Part shown: positions 8,155 through 17,113 of the stretch, in pieces
Layout: every line of letters starts with the position of its first letter
How positions within the stretch are numbered: the stretch's first letter is position 1
Source: Oscillospiraceae bacterium
GTDB lineage: Bacteria; Bacillota; Clostridia; Oscillospirales; Acutalibacteraceae
Length of the DNA stretch: 56,235 nucleotides
Assembly (NCBI GenBank): GCA_015066045.1
Contig: SVPD01000011.1
Location: 1-56,235 of the forward strand
Direction: 5' to 3'
Notes under the pieces: model-generated
What the model saw: only the letters and a program-made list of their open reading frames with translations
The model's database searches: none
Told to the model about the DNA's origin: nothing
Position numbers and translations under genes: made by a program

Positions 8155-9375
8155 TTATTTGATTTCGGGAAAATCGTACCAATATTCCCTTTTCTTTTTC
8201 GTTACCGCTTTCTTTACGATAAAGAACAGAGCTGCGGCACCGACGAAGGCAAAGCCGAGATAAATGTGTGTATTATCCGTACCGTGAATTTTTATCTCAT
8301 TCCAGAGGGAAGAGAACATATCGAGCGTTTCCTGAGGAAGATTACGGAAATATTCTACATCGGGCATATTCTCCTCGGAAGGATAAAGATACTCATTATC
8401 CCTCATTTCAGCATAGTCGGGATGCTCCATAACACCCGTGTTAGGTGTGGCATAGCCTATATAAAGTGCGTTATTCACACCGATTTCGGGATCGAGAAGG
8501 AAGTTTATATATTTGAGCGCACCCTCATAATTCTGAGCACATTTCGGTATGCAGACCGCATCGACGAAAATGTTCACACCCTCTTTGGGATAAACGAAGT
8601 CAAGGTCGGGGTTTACATCCTTCATACATACGAAGTCGCCTACATAATAAGGAACGAGTGCGGCTTCACCGCTTTCCATTTTATTATAAATCTCGTCCAT
8701 TACATAGCCCTGTAAAAGCGGCTTCTGGTCAATAAGCATCTGTGCTACGTCGGAAAGCTCCTTTTCATCGGTGGAGTTAAGGGAATATCCGAGTATTTTC
8801 TGCGGAATGGCGAAAGCATCTCTCGGGTTATCAATCATAAGGATTTTTCCCGAATATCTTTCGTCCCAGAGTGCAGTCCAGCTGTCAGGCTTTTCCTCGA
8901 CCATTTTCGTATTATAGATAAGACCTACCATACCCACATTATAAGGAACGGAGAAGGAGTTATCAGGATCGTAATACATATTTCTGTATTCTTCAGAAAT
9001 GTAATGATAATTAGGAAGTGCCTCTGTGTCGATAGTATGAAGCATATTCTCAGCTATCATTCTCTGAATCATATAATCCGAGGGAATTACTATGTCGTAG
9101 CTCGCACCGCCGTTTTTGATTTTAGGATACATATCCTCATTGCTTTCGTAGGTTACATAGTTAACCTTGATGCCCGTAAGCTTTTCAAATTCAGCGTTTA
9201 CATCGAGCCTTCCGCCCTCATAGGTATCGGAAATGTATTCGCCCCAGTTAAAAACATTGAGAGTAGTTCCCTCTGAGCCCTTGTACCATTCTTCGTTTTC
9301 ATAAGCACCTGCACAGAAAGCAGAAGCAGAGATAAATGTAAGAAGGGCAAGAGTAAGAAATAAAAGCTTTTTCAT
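8155..9375 (-). CDS. potD: Polyamine ABC transporter substrate-binding protein with a C-terminal membrane anchor
   Basis: 406 residues. The signal peptide MKKLLFLTLALLTFISASAFC is followed by a PotD-type binding domain (LNVFNWGEYISDTYEG, YDIVIPSDYMIQRMI, SFSVPYNVGMVGLIYN). It captures spermidine/putrescine outside the membrane for PotBC. Unlike most Gram-positive binding proteins it has no good lipobox (SAFC). Instead it carries a hydrophobic segment near residues 370-388 followed by KKAVTKKKR, which would anchor it by the C-terminus. It overlaps potC by 4 bases and is the last gene of the operon. Confidence 0.92.
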   Translation of the reverse strand: MKKLLFLTLALLTFISASAFCAGAYENEEWYKGSEGTTLNVFNWGEYISDTYEGGRLDVNAEFEKLTGIKVNYVTYESNEDMYPKIKNGGASYDIVIPSDYMIQRMIAENMLHTIDTEALPNYHYISEEYRNMYYDPDNSFSVPYNVGMVGLIYNTKMVEEKPDSWTALWDERYSGKILMIDNPRDAFAIPQKILGYSLNSTDEKELSDVAQMLIDQKPLLQGYVMDEIYNKMESGEAALVPYYVGDFVCMKDVNPDLDFVYPKEGVNIFVDAVCIPKCAQNYEGALKYINFLLDPEIGVNNALYIGYATPNTGVMEHPDYAEMRDNEYLYPSEENMPDVEYFRNLPQETLDMFSSLWNEIKIHGTDNTHIYLGFAFVGAAALFFIVKKAVTKKKREYWYDFPEIK

Positions 9376-10208
9376 CCTTTTGCCCCCTTATCAAGCTTAT
9401 TATGCATCTTTTTCTCCCCTCTGACCTGTGAAACATTCAGCAGAATGAGAAGGAAAAGTATAGCCACGAAAATAAGAGTGGAGAGAGCGTACATATCGGG
9501 TGTAACTCTCTTTTTCGTCATAGAGAAAATGCGGATGGGCAGTGTTTCGAAGGACGGGCCCTGAGTAAAGTAGGAGATAACGAAATCGTCCAGTGAAAGA
9601 GTAAAGGACATCATCAGTCCCGAAAAAATACCCGTAGAAATAGAGGGCAGTATTACCTTGAAAAAGGCCTGCAGAGGTGTGCAGCCCAGATCCATGGCCG
9701 CCTCGGGAAGAAAGCGGTCAAGCTGACGGAGTTTCGGAAGCACCGAAAGAATAACATAGGGCAGATTAAAGGTAATATGAGCAATAAGCATAGTGCCGAA
9801 GCCGAGGGCGTCAGTGACACCCACCAGATTGGCACAGATAATGAAAAGAAGCATCATAGAAATACCCGTAACGATTTCCGGATTCATCATCGGAATATTG
9901 GTTACGCCCATAGTAGCCTTTTTGATGTGCTTATTTTTAAAAGCATTTATTCCCACTGCTGCCGCAGTACCCATCACCGTAGCAAAAAGAGACGATGTCA
10001 CTGCCAGAATAAGAGTATTTCTCAGCGCCGTAATGGTAGCCTGATCATAGAGAAGAGACTTGTACCAGCGAAGAGAAAAGCCGGTAATAACGCTGGTGCT
10101 GGCCGAATCATTGAAAGAAAAGAAAATCATAACAACGATAGGGGCATAGAGAAGGAGCATTATAAAGGCCACATAAAGTTTGGAAAGAGGCGACATTTTC
10201 ATTCTCAT
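9372..10208 (-). CDS. potC: Spermidine/putrescine ABC transporter permease
   Basis: 278 residues with six predicted membrane segments and the binding-protein-dependent transport (EAA) loop EAAMDLGCTPLQAFFKVILPSI, which docks on the ATPase. The N-terminus (LYVAFIMLLLYAPIVVMIFFSF) is typical of PotC. It forms the membrane channel with PotB. Four-base overlaps with potB upstream and potD downstream show translational coupling. Confidence 0.93.
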   Translation of the reverse strand: MRMKMSPLSKLYVAFIMLLLYAPIVVMIFFSFNDSASTSVITGFSLRWYKSLLYDQATITALRNTLILAVTSSLFATVMGTAAAVGINAFKNKHIKKATMGVTNIPMMNPEIVTGISMMLLFIICANLVGVTDALGFGTMLIAHITFNLPYVILSVLPKLRQLDRFLPEAAMDLGCTPLQAFFKVILPSISTGIFSGLMMSFTLSLDDFVISYFTQGPSFETLPIRIFSMTKKRVTPDMYALSTLIFVAILFLLILLNVSQVRGEKKMHNKLDKGAKG

Positions 10209-11032
10209 ATCAGCACACCTCCGTCATCATCTTCACCCGTAAAGCGGTTCATTACCATCATACAGACAATGATAAGCACCATAAGCACCAAGGAAAGTGA
10301 AGCACCTAAATTATAGTTGTTTGCACTCTTAAACTGCATTTCGATAACGTCACCGATAAGCGAGAAGGTGTTTCCGCCCAGCTTTTTCGAAATGTAGAAG
10401 GTAGAAACAGAGGGTACAAAGACCATAGTAAAGCCCGAAGCAATGCCGGGAAGACTCAGCGGCAGAACAATGTTTCTGAAAACGGTTATCTTGTTAGCAC
10501 CGAGATCCTCTGCAGCCTCGATAAGGTTATGGTCCATTTTCGCCATAATGGAATACAGGGGCAGAATCATATAAGGAATATAGTTATAAACCATACCCAG
10601 CACCACGGCACCCTGTGTGTTAATCATATGAACAGGCTCTATATTCAGCTTTTCGAGGAAGGAATTTATGATACCCGTGTCCTGCATAAGAATCATCATA
10701 GAATAGGTCCTTATAAGCAGATTCATCCACATAGGAAGCATAACGAGCATCATCATCGTTCTCTGCACATTGGCGGTGCTGCGTGCCATAATGTAAGCCA
10801 GAGGATATGCCAGAACGAGGCTTATGACCGTAGCGATGAAGCCCAGCCATATAGAATTCAGCATAACATCCTTATATTTACCCATTTCGCTCACATACTC
10901 GAGGGTAAAATTGCCGTTTGCATCAAAGAAAGAATAATAAACGACTATTATGAGCGGCACGATAATGAATATTCCTGCCCATACGAGATAAGGGGAAGCA
11001 ATAAGCTTTTTCGTAAGAGAGGTTTTTGCCAT
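10205..11032 (-). CDS. potB: Spermidine/putrescine ABC transporter permease
   Basis: 275 residues, six predicted membrane segments, with the EAA loop EAAEDLGANKITVFRNIVLPLS. The N-terminus (SPYLVWAGIFIIVPLIIVVYYSF) is PotB-like. It pairs with PotC as the heterodimeric channel. It starts 3 bases after the potA stop. Confidence 0.93.
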   Translation of the reverse strand: MAKTSLTKKLIASPYLVWAGIFIIVPLIIVVYYSFFDANGNFTLEYVSEMGKYKDVMLNSIWLGFIATVISLVLAYPLAYIMARSTANVQRTMMMLVMLPMWMNLLIRTYSMMILMQDTGIINSFLEKLNIEPVHMINTQGAVVLGMVYNYIPYMILPLYSIMAKMDHNLIEAAEDLGANKITVFRNIVLPLSLPGIASGFTMVFVPSVSTFYISKKLGGNTFSLIGDVIEMQFKSANNYNLGASLSLVLMVLIIVCMMVMNRFTGEDDDGGVLI

Positions 11033-11035
11033 TTA

Positions 11036-12160
11036 TCACTCCTCCTCTTCCGTAATGTCAGAAAGATGCTCGATTTCATCACTGAAGGAGCTGTAGTCAC
11101 CGAACATACCCGAATATTCACTCTTTTTCATTACGTGAATGGCATCCGGCTCGATCTGAATACCGATACGTGTGCCTACGGGATAGTAATCGGTGGTCTG
11201 TATCATCCATTTGAAGTTATCGATGTCTACAATCATTTCAAAATGTACACCCTTGAAGGTGTTTGAGGTGATAACACCGCTTATGGTTCCCTCCTCTACG
11301 GGGACCACGTCCACGTCCTCGGGACGGACAACTATATCGACAGACTCATTGACGGCAAAGCCTTTATCGAGGCACTGGAAAACTGCACCTGAAAACTTAG
11401 CCTTGAAGTCATTGAGCATAATTCCGTCAAGAATGTTACTTTCGCCGATGAAATCTGCTACGAAAGCGTTTTTCGGCTCATTATAAATGTCGATAGGTGT
11501 GCCTATCTGCTGAATTTTACCGCCGTTCATAACTACGACAGTATCACTCATGGAAAGAGCCTCCTGCTGGTCGTGGGTAACATAGATAAAGGTGATACCC
11601 ATTCTCTTCTGAATATTCTTAAGCTCGACCTGCATATCCTTTCTCAGCTTAAGGTCAAGAGCACCTAAGGGCTCATCAAGCAGAAGCACTCTGGGCTCTA
11701 CTGCCAAAGCACGTGCGATGGCGACTCTCTGCTGCTGACCGCCGGAAAGAGAAGCGATGTTCCTTTTCTGAAAGCCTTTAAGGTTCACAAGCTCAAGCAT
11801 TTCGTGTACCTTTTTGCTGATATCCTTTTCCTTCATTTTCTTGATACGAAGGCCGAATGCAATATTGTCATATACATTAAGATGAGGAAAAAGAGCATAT
11901 CTCTGAAAAATAGTATTTACCTGTCTTTTATGAGGCGGAAGATTGTTTATATCCTTTCCCTCGAAAAGCACCTGACCGCTGTCGGACTCCAAAAAGCCTG
12001 CGATTATACGCAAGGTAGTAGTCTTGCCGCAGCCGGAGGGGCCGAGAAAGGTCATAAACTCTTTATCTTTTATAGACAGATTGATGTTATCGAGAATAAC
12101 ATCATCTTCAAATTTTTTGGAAATATTCTGAAGTTTGATAATTACATTATCTTCCATCAT
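11036..12160 (-). CDS. potA: Polyamine-importing ATPase
   Basis: 374 residues from the ATG at 12160, which has AAAGGGG 7 bases upstream; the frame stays open further but without a ribosome site and into the promoter leader. Walker [11 protein letters not shown]-loop [10 protein letters not shown], signature [15 protein letters not shown] and Walker B LLLDEP are all present, and a TOBE domain occupies the last 120 residues. It drives uptake through PotBC. First gene of potABCD, with a TTGACA-17-TATATT promoter about 75 bases upstream. Confidence 0.95.
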   Translation of the reverse strand: MMEDNVIIKLQNISKKFEDDVILDNINLSIKDKEFMTFLGPSGCGKTTTLRIIAGFLESDSGQVLFEGKDINNLPPHKRQVNTIFQRYALFPHLNVYDNIAFGLRIKKMKEKDISKKVHEMLELVNLKGFQKRNIASLSGGQQQRVAIARALAVEPRVLLLDEPLGALDLKLRKDMQVELKNIQKRMGITFIYVTHDQQEALSMSDTVVVMNGGKIQQIGTPIDIYNEPKNAFVADFIGESNILDGIMLNDFKAKFSGAVFQCLDKGFAVNESVDIVVRPEDVDVVPVEEGTISGVITSNTFKGVHFEMIVDIDNFKWMIQTTDYYPVGTRIGIQIEPDAIHVMKKSEYSGMFGDYSSFSDEIEHLSDITEEEE

Positions 12161-12241
12161 TATTAAACCCCTTTCCCTTGCAATTATGAGGAGAAATCCC
12201 CCCATTATCCCAGAATAAACAATATATTCTGTATAAGACAC

Positions 12242-12270
12242 AATATAAAACATTTTTTAGCAAATGTCAA
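12242..12270 (-). promoter_or_regulatory. Promoter of potABCD
   Basis: TTGACA (12270-12265), 17 bases, TATATT (12247-12242) on the minus strand. Confidence 0.8.
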
Positions 12271-12416
12271 CATTTTTTTCAGTCTTTTCAGCAAAAATCG
12301 GGTGCGAAATTGGCGGATTATTTGAAAATCTTTGATTATCTTTGATTTGCTCTGTTTTTCTCTGCTTTACTCAAAAAAACTTTTTTCATTTCCGTCAGAG
12401 ATTAAACAAGAAAAAA

Positions 12417-12432
12417 GAGAGCGATCGCTCCC
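12417..12432 (-). terminator. Terminator of the 12.4-kb hypothetical gene
   Basis: GGGAGC-GATC-GCTCTC on the minus strand followed directly by TTTTTT. Confidence 0.75.
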
Positions 12433-12441
12433 TTTTAACCG

Positions 12442-12765
12442 TCAGCCGAAATAGCTCTCTGCCATTTCCTCCAGCCATTTTTTTATTTCAGTCAGGCTTT
12501 CCTCTTCAAAATCGAAAACCCTTACAGTTATAGCGTCCTCGTTCTGATTTTCATAGCTTTTCAGACCGTAATAAACGGCTGCCTTTAATATTTCCTGCTC
12601 GTCAAGCTTTTCAATCCAGATGCGATAATTAAAAATATCCTTTCCCATGCAGCCCGTTTCACCGTCAGTACCGATAGAGGCACAGTATGTGTTATAGCTG
12701 CCGCCTATGCGTGAGCCGCCGATAAGCCAAGGGAAAAGAGGCACAAATATATCGTAATTCGCCAT
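12442..12765 (-). CDS. Hypothetical 107-residue protein
   Basis: The ATG at 12765 has a modest GTGAGG site upstream. The N-terminus is MANYDIFVPLFPWLIGGSRI, with three cysteines in the first half and an acidic second half ending in an amphipathic helix (EESLTEIKKWLEEMAES). It has no signal peptide and no membrane segment. It is a single gene with its own terminator between potA and a membrane protein. I do not recognise the family; the regular codon pattern and ribosome site make it likely to be real. Confidence 0.6.
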   Translation of the reverse strand: MANYDIFVPLFPWLIGGSRIGGSYNTYCASIGTDGETGCMGKDIFNYRIWIEKLDEQEILKAAVYYGLKSYENQNEDAITVRVFDFEEESLTEIKKWLEEMAESYFG

Positions 12766-12830
12766 AGGTAAACCTCACTTTGCTTTTTATCTATATTATA
12801 ATATCAAAAGTGAGCAGATTTGTAAATAGG

Positions 12831-13604
12831 TTATATCTCTTTTGCCTTCATAAATTCTGCTGCAGCCACGGCCAGCGACTGATTATAGTAGCCCCATACA
12901 TAGGGTACAGGCACCAGCAGCAGACACAGTGCAAACCAGCCGCAGAAGCTCAGCTTAAGGCCTGTAAGAATAGTGCCTTTATTTCTCATATCCCTCTGAG
13001 AGCACGAAATAAGATGACGGAAGGAAAGACAGGTGCCCTCTATATAGTAATAATCACACAGAAAAAAGGAAGAGTAAAAAAGCGAATAAAAAACTCCCCC
13101 GTTTACCGCCAGACACACCGCCGTCACCGTCATAGCCAGACAAACAAGTGCCGACACACCCTGCCGTGAAAAGCGGTCAACGGTAAAAAAGCAGACCGCA
13201 GAGGGCAGAAAGCAGAAAGCAAGCAGAGCCGCCTTTACCGCTGCCATTCCGACACAATAGAAGAAAGCCGAGAAAAATCTGAGCGGTCTGAAATAAAAGA
13301 ATATATCTCCCGAGGAGGGCTTTTTCTTAAGTGCCTTTTTCAGCAGATAACGCTTGGTGCCGAGCTTCACCGAAAAATAAACGCCCAGAGCCATAAATAA
13401 GCATACTGCTCCGACGGAAAAATCCAAAGCGGCAGAAAGTAAACCCTCACCGACAGAAAAAGCAGGCAGAATAAGCTTAACATAAACCGACGGCAGCAGA
13501 TTTACCGCCACCAGCAGAGCTGCCCCCGTAAAAAAGGTCAGAGTCATTATAGCAGTATTATCTATCTGCAGTGCTCTGCCCTTAAGACGGTAAAAAGAAA
13601 CCAT
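12831..13604 (-). CDS. Integral membrane protein of unknown function
   Basis: 257 residues from the ATG at 13604 (AAGGGGAG 7 bases upstream). About five to six hydrophobic segments are spaced through the protein: TLTFFTGAALLVAVNLL, FSVGAVCLFMALGVYF, AAVKAALLAFCFLPSAVCFF, ALVCLAMTVTAVCLAVNGGVFY and GWFALCLLLVPVPYVWGYY. A basic cytoplasmic loop (GTKRYLLKKALKKK) lies after the second. The bacterial DUF975-like layout is comparable, but I cannot assign it. It stands between two unrelated genes. Confidence 0.6.
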   Translation of the reverse strand: MVSFYRLKGRALQIDNTAIMTLTFFTGAALLVAVNLLPSVYVKLILPAFSVGEGLLSAALDFSVGAVCLFMALGVYFSVKLGTKRYLLKKALKKKPSSGDIFFYFRPLRFFSAFFYCVGMAAVKAALLAFCFLPSAVCFFTVDRFSRQGVSALVCLAMTVTAVCLAVNGGVFYSLFYSSFFLCDYYYIEGTCLSFRHLISCSQRDMRNKGTILTGLKLSFCGWFALCLLLVPVPYVWGYYNQSLAVAAAEFMKAKEI

Positions 13605-13655
13605 AATATCACTCCCCTTTTTATTATTGTCGGAAAGAGAGAAGATAAACAAAAG

Positions 13656-13683
13656 CACCGCAAATCCGAAAGAATCTGCGGTG
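13656..13683 (-). terminator. Terminator of the Thr-rich lipoprotein gene
   Basis: CACCGCA...TGCGGTG stem, followed on the minus strand by CTTTTGTTT. Confidence 0.65.
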
Positions 13684-13689
13684 AAAAAA

Positions 13690-14430
13690 TTATACTGTGA
13701 CAGATGAGCTATAGCTGAGATTATATTGTGAGCCCGACTGATTTTTTACTATACCGGTGGGAATGGTAAAGGATACCACATCACCCGAATTTACGGACTG
13801 CTCGGGAACGGTGATTTTGATTTCATAAATACCGTTACTTTTTTTAGAGGGTACAGAGCAGGTAGCCGATGTAGCCAAAGCGGTGCCGTTTACCTTGATA
13901 GAAATATTCTGACTGGCAGCAGCAAAGTTTCCGTCCCAGTTTGAGGGATCGACCTCCACATAAATGACGCCTCCGCCGTAGCCGTAGGAATTTACGATCA
14001 GTGTAACGGGCTCAGCATCTTTATTTGTGGTTTCCTTTTCGCTTTTGGTGGTGCCGGAGGGCTTCTGAGTAGTGGTAGCGGGAGCTACAGAGGTATTTAC
14101 GTTAGGCTTCTGGATTTCACCTACATTAAAGGAGATATCATAATCGGAGGAGCCTGCATTCTGAGTGGGGATATTTGTAAGGTTATCAGTACCGACCTCG
14201 GTAAACTCAAATCTGGTAGTAGATGCCCAGGGTGCCGTCTGTCCCGTCTGTGTGGTGAGAATATAAGACGCTTCAGCGGTAGATGGCTCTGTGGTGGTAG
14301 GCTCTGTGACAGGAGCATACTGAGTGCCTATAGGTGCCGTAGTAGTAACTTCGTCTCCGTTCTTGCCGCAGGCAACTGCCACTGCCATTATAATAGCAAG
14401 CACTAAAAAAACTGCAGTAATTTTACGCAA
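13690..14430 (-). CDS. Secreted Thr-rich lipoprotein with C-terminal beta domain
   Basis: 246 residues, start TTG at 14430 with AGGAGG 8 bases upstream. The signal peptide ends in AVAVAC, a probable lipobox with the acylated Cys at 21. A low-complexity Thr/Pro/Ser linker follows (TTTAPIGTQYAPVTEPTTTE, ATTTQKPSGTTKSEKETTN). The last 110 residues are a beta-rich domain (TLIVNSYGYGGGVIYVEVDP, SIKVNGTALAT) that looks Ig-like. It is a cell-surface protein tethered by a flexible stalk; ligand unknown. It has its own TTGACT-17-TATAAT promoter. Confidence 0.7.
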   Translation of the reverse strand: MRKITAVFLVLAIIMAVAVACGKNGDEVTTTAPIGTQYAPVTEPTTTEPSTAEASYILTTQTGQTAPWASTTRFEFTEVGTDNLTNIPTQNAGSSDYDISFNVGEIQKPNVNTSVAPATTTQKPSGTTKSEKETTNKDAEPVTLIVNSYGYGGGVIYVEVDPSNWDGNFAAASQNISIKVNGTALATSATCSVPSKKSNGIYEIKITVPEQSVNSGDVVSFTIPTGIVKNQSGSQYNLSYSSSVTV

Positions 14431-14465
14431 TTCCGACGCCTCCTAAAAATAAAATAAATCAATTA

Positions 14466-14494
14466 ATTATACTATTAAAGAAAGTAAAAGTCAA
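14466..14494 (-). promoter_or_regulatory. Promoter of the Thr-rich lipoprotein
   Basis: TTGACT (14494-14489), 17 bases, TATAAT (14471-14466) on the minus strand. Confidence 0.75.
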
Positions 14495-14506
14495 CTCAAC
14501 AAAGTG

Positions 14507-15115
14507 TTAATTTTTCACGGCGTTGAAGTTATTTTTTATATATTTTGCACCCTCTGCTTTAATTTTTGTTAAAATATTATCCCTGAGGATTAATTCATTC
14601 ATCTCGGCTATTTTATTTTTGTTAAAGGAAATTTCTTCGTTTTCCTCGTCATACATACCGTAGATATCCTTAAGCTTAAGTGCGAAATCGCCCATTCCTA
14701 TCATATCAAGAGCGGGAAGAATTCTGCTTTTTACTATTTTTCCGTTTTCGGAAAAGAATGTCCTGACATCGCCGTCGGCACAGAAAACATCCAGAACATA
14801 AAGCTTCTGCTTTTCTTCACCGAGAAGCTCAAAGGCCTTTTCGGGCTCTTCCTGCTTCTGCAGTCTGAGCTGATAAGAAAGTGCCACACCCTCGAGAAGC
14901 TCGCCTTCGTCGGCAGAAGCGAGGGTTTCCTCGGTAAAATTCATATATCTTTCCTTAAGAGCGAGAAGACGCTTCATCTCTGCCTCCTGAGCCCTGTAAA
15001 GAGCGTTATGCTTCGAATAGGCTCTGACAGCGAAATAAAAAATCACTGCCGCCAGAATGCAGACACCTGCAAAAACAAAAAGCAGATAGCCGTGCTGAGA
15101 TAACCATTCCTTCAT
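14507..15115 (-). CDS. Single-pass membrane protein of unknown function
   Basis: 202 residues. One N-terminal membrane segment (YLLFVFAGVCILAAVIFYFAV, about residues 10-30) is followed by a charged, largely helical cytoplasmic part with a coiled-coil-like stretch (YRAQEAEMKRLLALKERYMNF). The ATG at 15115 follows AAAGGA. It comes 27 bases after rsmI on the same strand, so it is probably the third gene of the trmN6-like/rsmI transcript. I do not recognise the family. Confidence 0.6.
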   Translation of the reverse strand: MKEWLSQHGYLLFVFAGVCILAAVIFYFAVRAYSKHNALYRAQEAEMKRLLALKERYMNFTEETLASADEGELLEGVALSYQLRLQKQEEPEKAFELLGEEKQKLYVLDVFCADGDVRTFFSENGKIVKSRILPALDMIGMGDFALKLKDIYGMYDEENEEISFNKNKIAEMNELILRDNILTKIKAEGAKYIKNNFNAVKN

Positions 15116-15142
15116 TATTTTTACATTCCTTTCGATGTAATA

Positions 15143-15961
15143 TTACTGCAGAGCCTTATAGATGTCTCCCTTTTTTATGCCTGTTTCCTTGGCAGCCTGC
15201 TTAGCCGCCATAGAAGCACCCATACCCTCATCCATAAACCTTCTGGCGAGAACAAGAGCATCGTCAAGGGTTATTTCGCTTTCCTCTTCCTCTTTTTTAC
15301 CTTCAATAACGAGCACTATTTCGCCCTTGAGAGAATTGTCGGCATATTTTTCTGCAGCGAGAGCAAGAGTAGTCTTGATAACATCCTCGTGAATTTTAGT
15401 GATTTCTCTGACTATGGTAATTTCTCTGTCGCCCAAGGTCTCGTATAAATCCTTTAATGTGGCGGCAAGCTTATGGGGTGCCTCATAGAAAACCATAGTC
15501 CTTTTTTCGTCACGCACCGAGGCAAGATGCTCTCTTCTGCTCTGCTTATTCATACTGAGGAAGCCCTCAAAGGTAAATCTGCCCACATTCATTCCCGAAA
15601 GAGCGAGAGCCGCCACAAAGGCAGAGGGACCGGGCACCACGCTTACCTTCACTCCCCTTTCGTGACAGAGAGCCACGAGGTCCTCACCGGGATCGGACAC
15701 TGCAGGCATACCCGCATCAGTGATTACGGCACAGACCTCACCGCTGAGAATACGGCCAACGATAATCTCGCCCTTTTCTCTGCGGTTATGCTCGAAATAG
15801 CTTATCATAGGCTTTTTTATGCCGAAGTGATTTAAAAGCTTAAGGCTTACTCTGGTATCCTCGGCAGCTATGAAATCAACCTTTTCCAGAGTTTCGAGAG
15901 CACGTGGAGATATATCGCCCAAATTTCCTATAGGAGTGCCGACTACATATAGCATACTCAT
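15143..15961 (-). CDS. rsmI: 16S rRNA (cytidine1402-2'-O)-methyltransferase
   Basis: 272 residues, the usual RsmI length. The tetrapyrrole-methylase fold shows VVGTPIGNLGDISPRALETL at the N-terminus, AAEDTRVSLKLLNHF, AVITDAGMPAVSDPG for SAM binding, and VPGPSAFVAALALSG. It 2'-O-methylates C1402 in the decoding centre of 16S rRNA together with RsmH. It lies 15 bases after the trmN6-like gene, a pairing conserved in Firmicutes (yabB-yazA-yabC region). Confidence 0.95.
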   Translation of the reverse strand: MSMLYVVGTPIGNLGDISPRALETLEKVDFIAAEDTRVSLKLLNHFGIKKPMISYFEHNRREKGEIIVGRILSGEVCAVITDAGMPAVSDPGEDLVALCHERGVKVSVVPGPSAFVAALALSGMNVGRFTFEGFLSMNKQSRREHLASVRDEKRTMVFYEAPHKLAATLKDLYETLGDREITIVREITKIHEDVIKTTLALAAEKYADNSLKGEIVLVIEGKKEEEESEITLDDALVLARRFMDEGMGASMAAKQAAKETGIKKGDIYKALQ

Positions 15962-15976
15962 TTTAATTTTACCACC

Positions 15977-16720
15977 TTACTGATGTCCGTCCATATAATC
16001 ACCGAACATACTTCTGAATTCGTCCGTATTGGTTCCGTCACTGTTTTTCATAATCAGGTCAGGCATTACGGTAACACCGCTTTTACCTCCCTTTTTACCC
16101 TCTACGAGCACAAGCCACGGTGCTTTACCCTCAGTCTGCTTTACAAAACGGATTTTCTTGACCTCGACGCCTCCGCTTCGCATACTTACGATAATATCGC
16201 AGAGCCTTTCGGGGCGGTGACACATACAGAAGCGGCCGCCGTATTTCAGAAGCCTCGATGCAGCGGCTACGGCATTATCCACCGTGCAGGTAACCTCGTG
16301 TCGGGCTATCCGCTCCGCCTCGCTGACGCTTTCGATGCCCGTGCCCACGGGCTTATAAGGCGGATTCATGGTAACAAGGTCAAAAACACCCGCTTCCATT
16401 ACGCCCTTGAGGGAGCGGAGATCACAGTTGACCGGTACTATTCTGTCACCGAGACCGTTATGCAGCAGAGACTTATTCACCTGTTCGATAGCCTTCGGCT
16501 GGATATCCAGAGCATAAACTTTATTCGTTTCACCCTTACACCATATGAGCGGGATAATTCCGCAGCCTGTTCCCATATCACAGGCAAGGTCTTTTCTTTT
16601 TATTGAAGCAAAATCAGCAAGGAGAATGGCATCCGTACCGAAGGTATGTGACGGAGACACGACTATCTCCATATTATTTCCTAAGGGCTCGATTTTTTCA
16701 TCCGGAGCAAGATTAATCAT
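15977..16720 (-). CDS. tRNA1(Val) (adenine37-N6)-methyltransferase-like protein
   Basis: 247 residues from the ATG at 16720, 7 bases after AAGGAG; an ATG two codons earlier overlaps the spacer. The SAM-binding motif DMGTGCGIIPLIW and the N6-adenine catalytic motif NPPY (TMNPPYKPVGTG) are intact, as in TrmN6/YabB. It methylates N6 of an adenine, by family precedent A37 of a tRNA. It is first in a transcript with rsmI, under a TTGCCT-17-TATAAT promoter with an extended -10. Confidence 0.88.
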   Translation of the reverse strand: MINLAPDEKIEPLGNNMEIVVSPSHTFGTDAILLADFASIKRKDLACDMGTGCGIIPLIWCKGETNKVYALDIQPKAIEQVNKSLLHNGLGDRIVPVNCDLRSLKGVMEAGVFDLVTMNPPYKPVGTGIESVSEAERIARHEVTCTVDNAVAAASRLLKYGGRFCMCHRPERLCDIIVSMRSGGVEVKKIRFVKQTEGKAPWLVLVEGKKGGKSGVTVMPDLIMKNSDGTNTDEFRSMFGDYMDGHQ

Positions 16721-16752
16721 AAGCATTCTCCTTTCTTTTGCACACTTTTTTT

Positions 16753-16781
16753 ATTATAACACAGATAACGCTAAAAGGCAA
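16753..16781 (-). promoter_or_regulatory. Promoter of the trmN6-like/rsmI transcript
   Basis: TTGCCT (16781-16776), 17 bases ending in TGT, TATAAT (16758-16753) on the minus strand. Confidence 0.7.
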
Positions 16782-16803
16782 GGCTGAGAAAAGCACAAAA
16801 AAA

Positions 16804-16823
16804 CTGCCCACATATGTGAGCAG
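16804..16823 (-). terminator. Terminator of the C/A/T cassette
   Basis: CTGC-T-CACATATGTG-G-GCAG stem on the minus strand followed by a run of T. Confidence 0.7.
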
Positions 16824-16831
16824 CTCTTTTA

Positions 16832-17062
16832 TCAGTCTTCCATATACTTCTGGATGATTTTGATAGCATCGCCGAGAGTTTCGAGATTGCCGACCTCACG
16901 GTCAGGTATCTCTACATCAAATTCGTCCTCGATAGCTACAGCGATATTGATAAGCTCAAGTGAGTTAAGACCGAGCTCGCTTCTGATGTTTGTGTCTTCC
17001 GTTAGCTTTTCGGGATCAATGGAAACATAACGGCAGATAACTTCTCTGATTCTGTCAAGCAT
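16832..17062 (-). CDS. Free-standing acyl/peptidyl carrier protein
   Basis: 76 residues from the ATG at 17062 (AAAGGAGG 8 bases upstream; the longer in-frame start has no ribosome site). The 4'-phosphopantetheine site is the Ser of LGLNSLELINIAVAIEDEF, and the acidic helix II is typical of ACPs. It is the last gene of a cassette with a condensation-like protein and an AMP-dependent ligase, so it most likely carries the acyl or aminoacyl group activated by the ligase. It is not in a fatty-acid synthesis (fab) cluster, so a dedicated carrier is more likely than the housekeeping AcpP. Confidence 0.88.
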   Translation of the reverse strand: MLDRIREVICRYVSIDPEKLTEDTNIRSELGLNSLELINIAVAIEDEFDVEIPDREVGNLETLGDAIKIIQKYMED

Positions 17063-17113
17063 AGTTTCATCCTCCTTTAAAAATAATTCTTTTATATAAT
17101 ATACCAAAAATAA

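Noticed and set aside
10529-11266. A 245-codon plus-strand frame opposite potB/potA
   Set aside because: It is rich in His/Asn/Arg, the usual antisense pattern of membrane-protein genes, and lacks a ribosome site.
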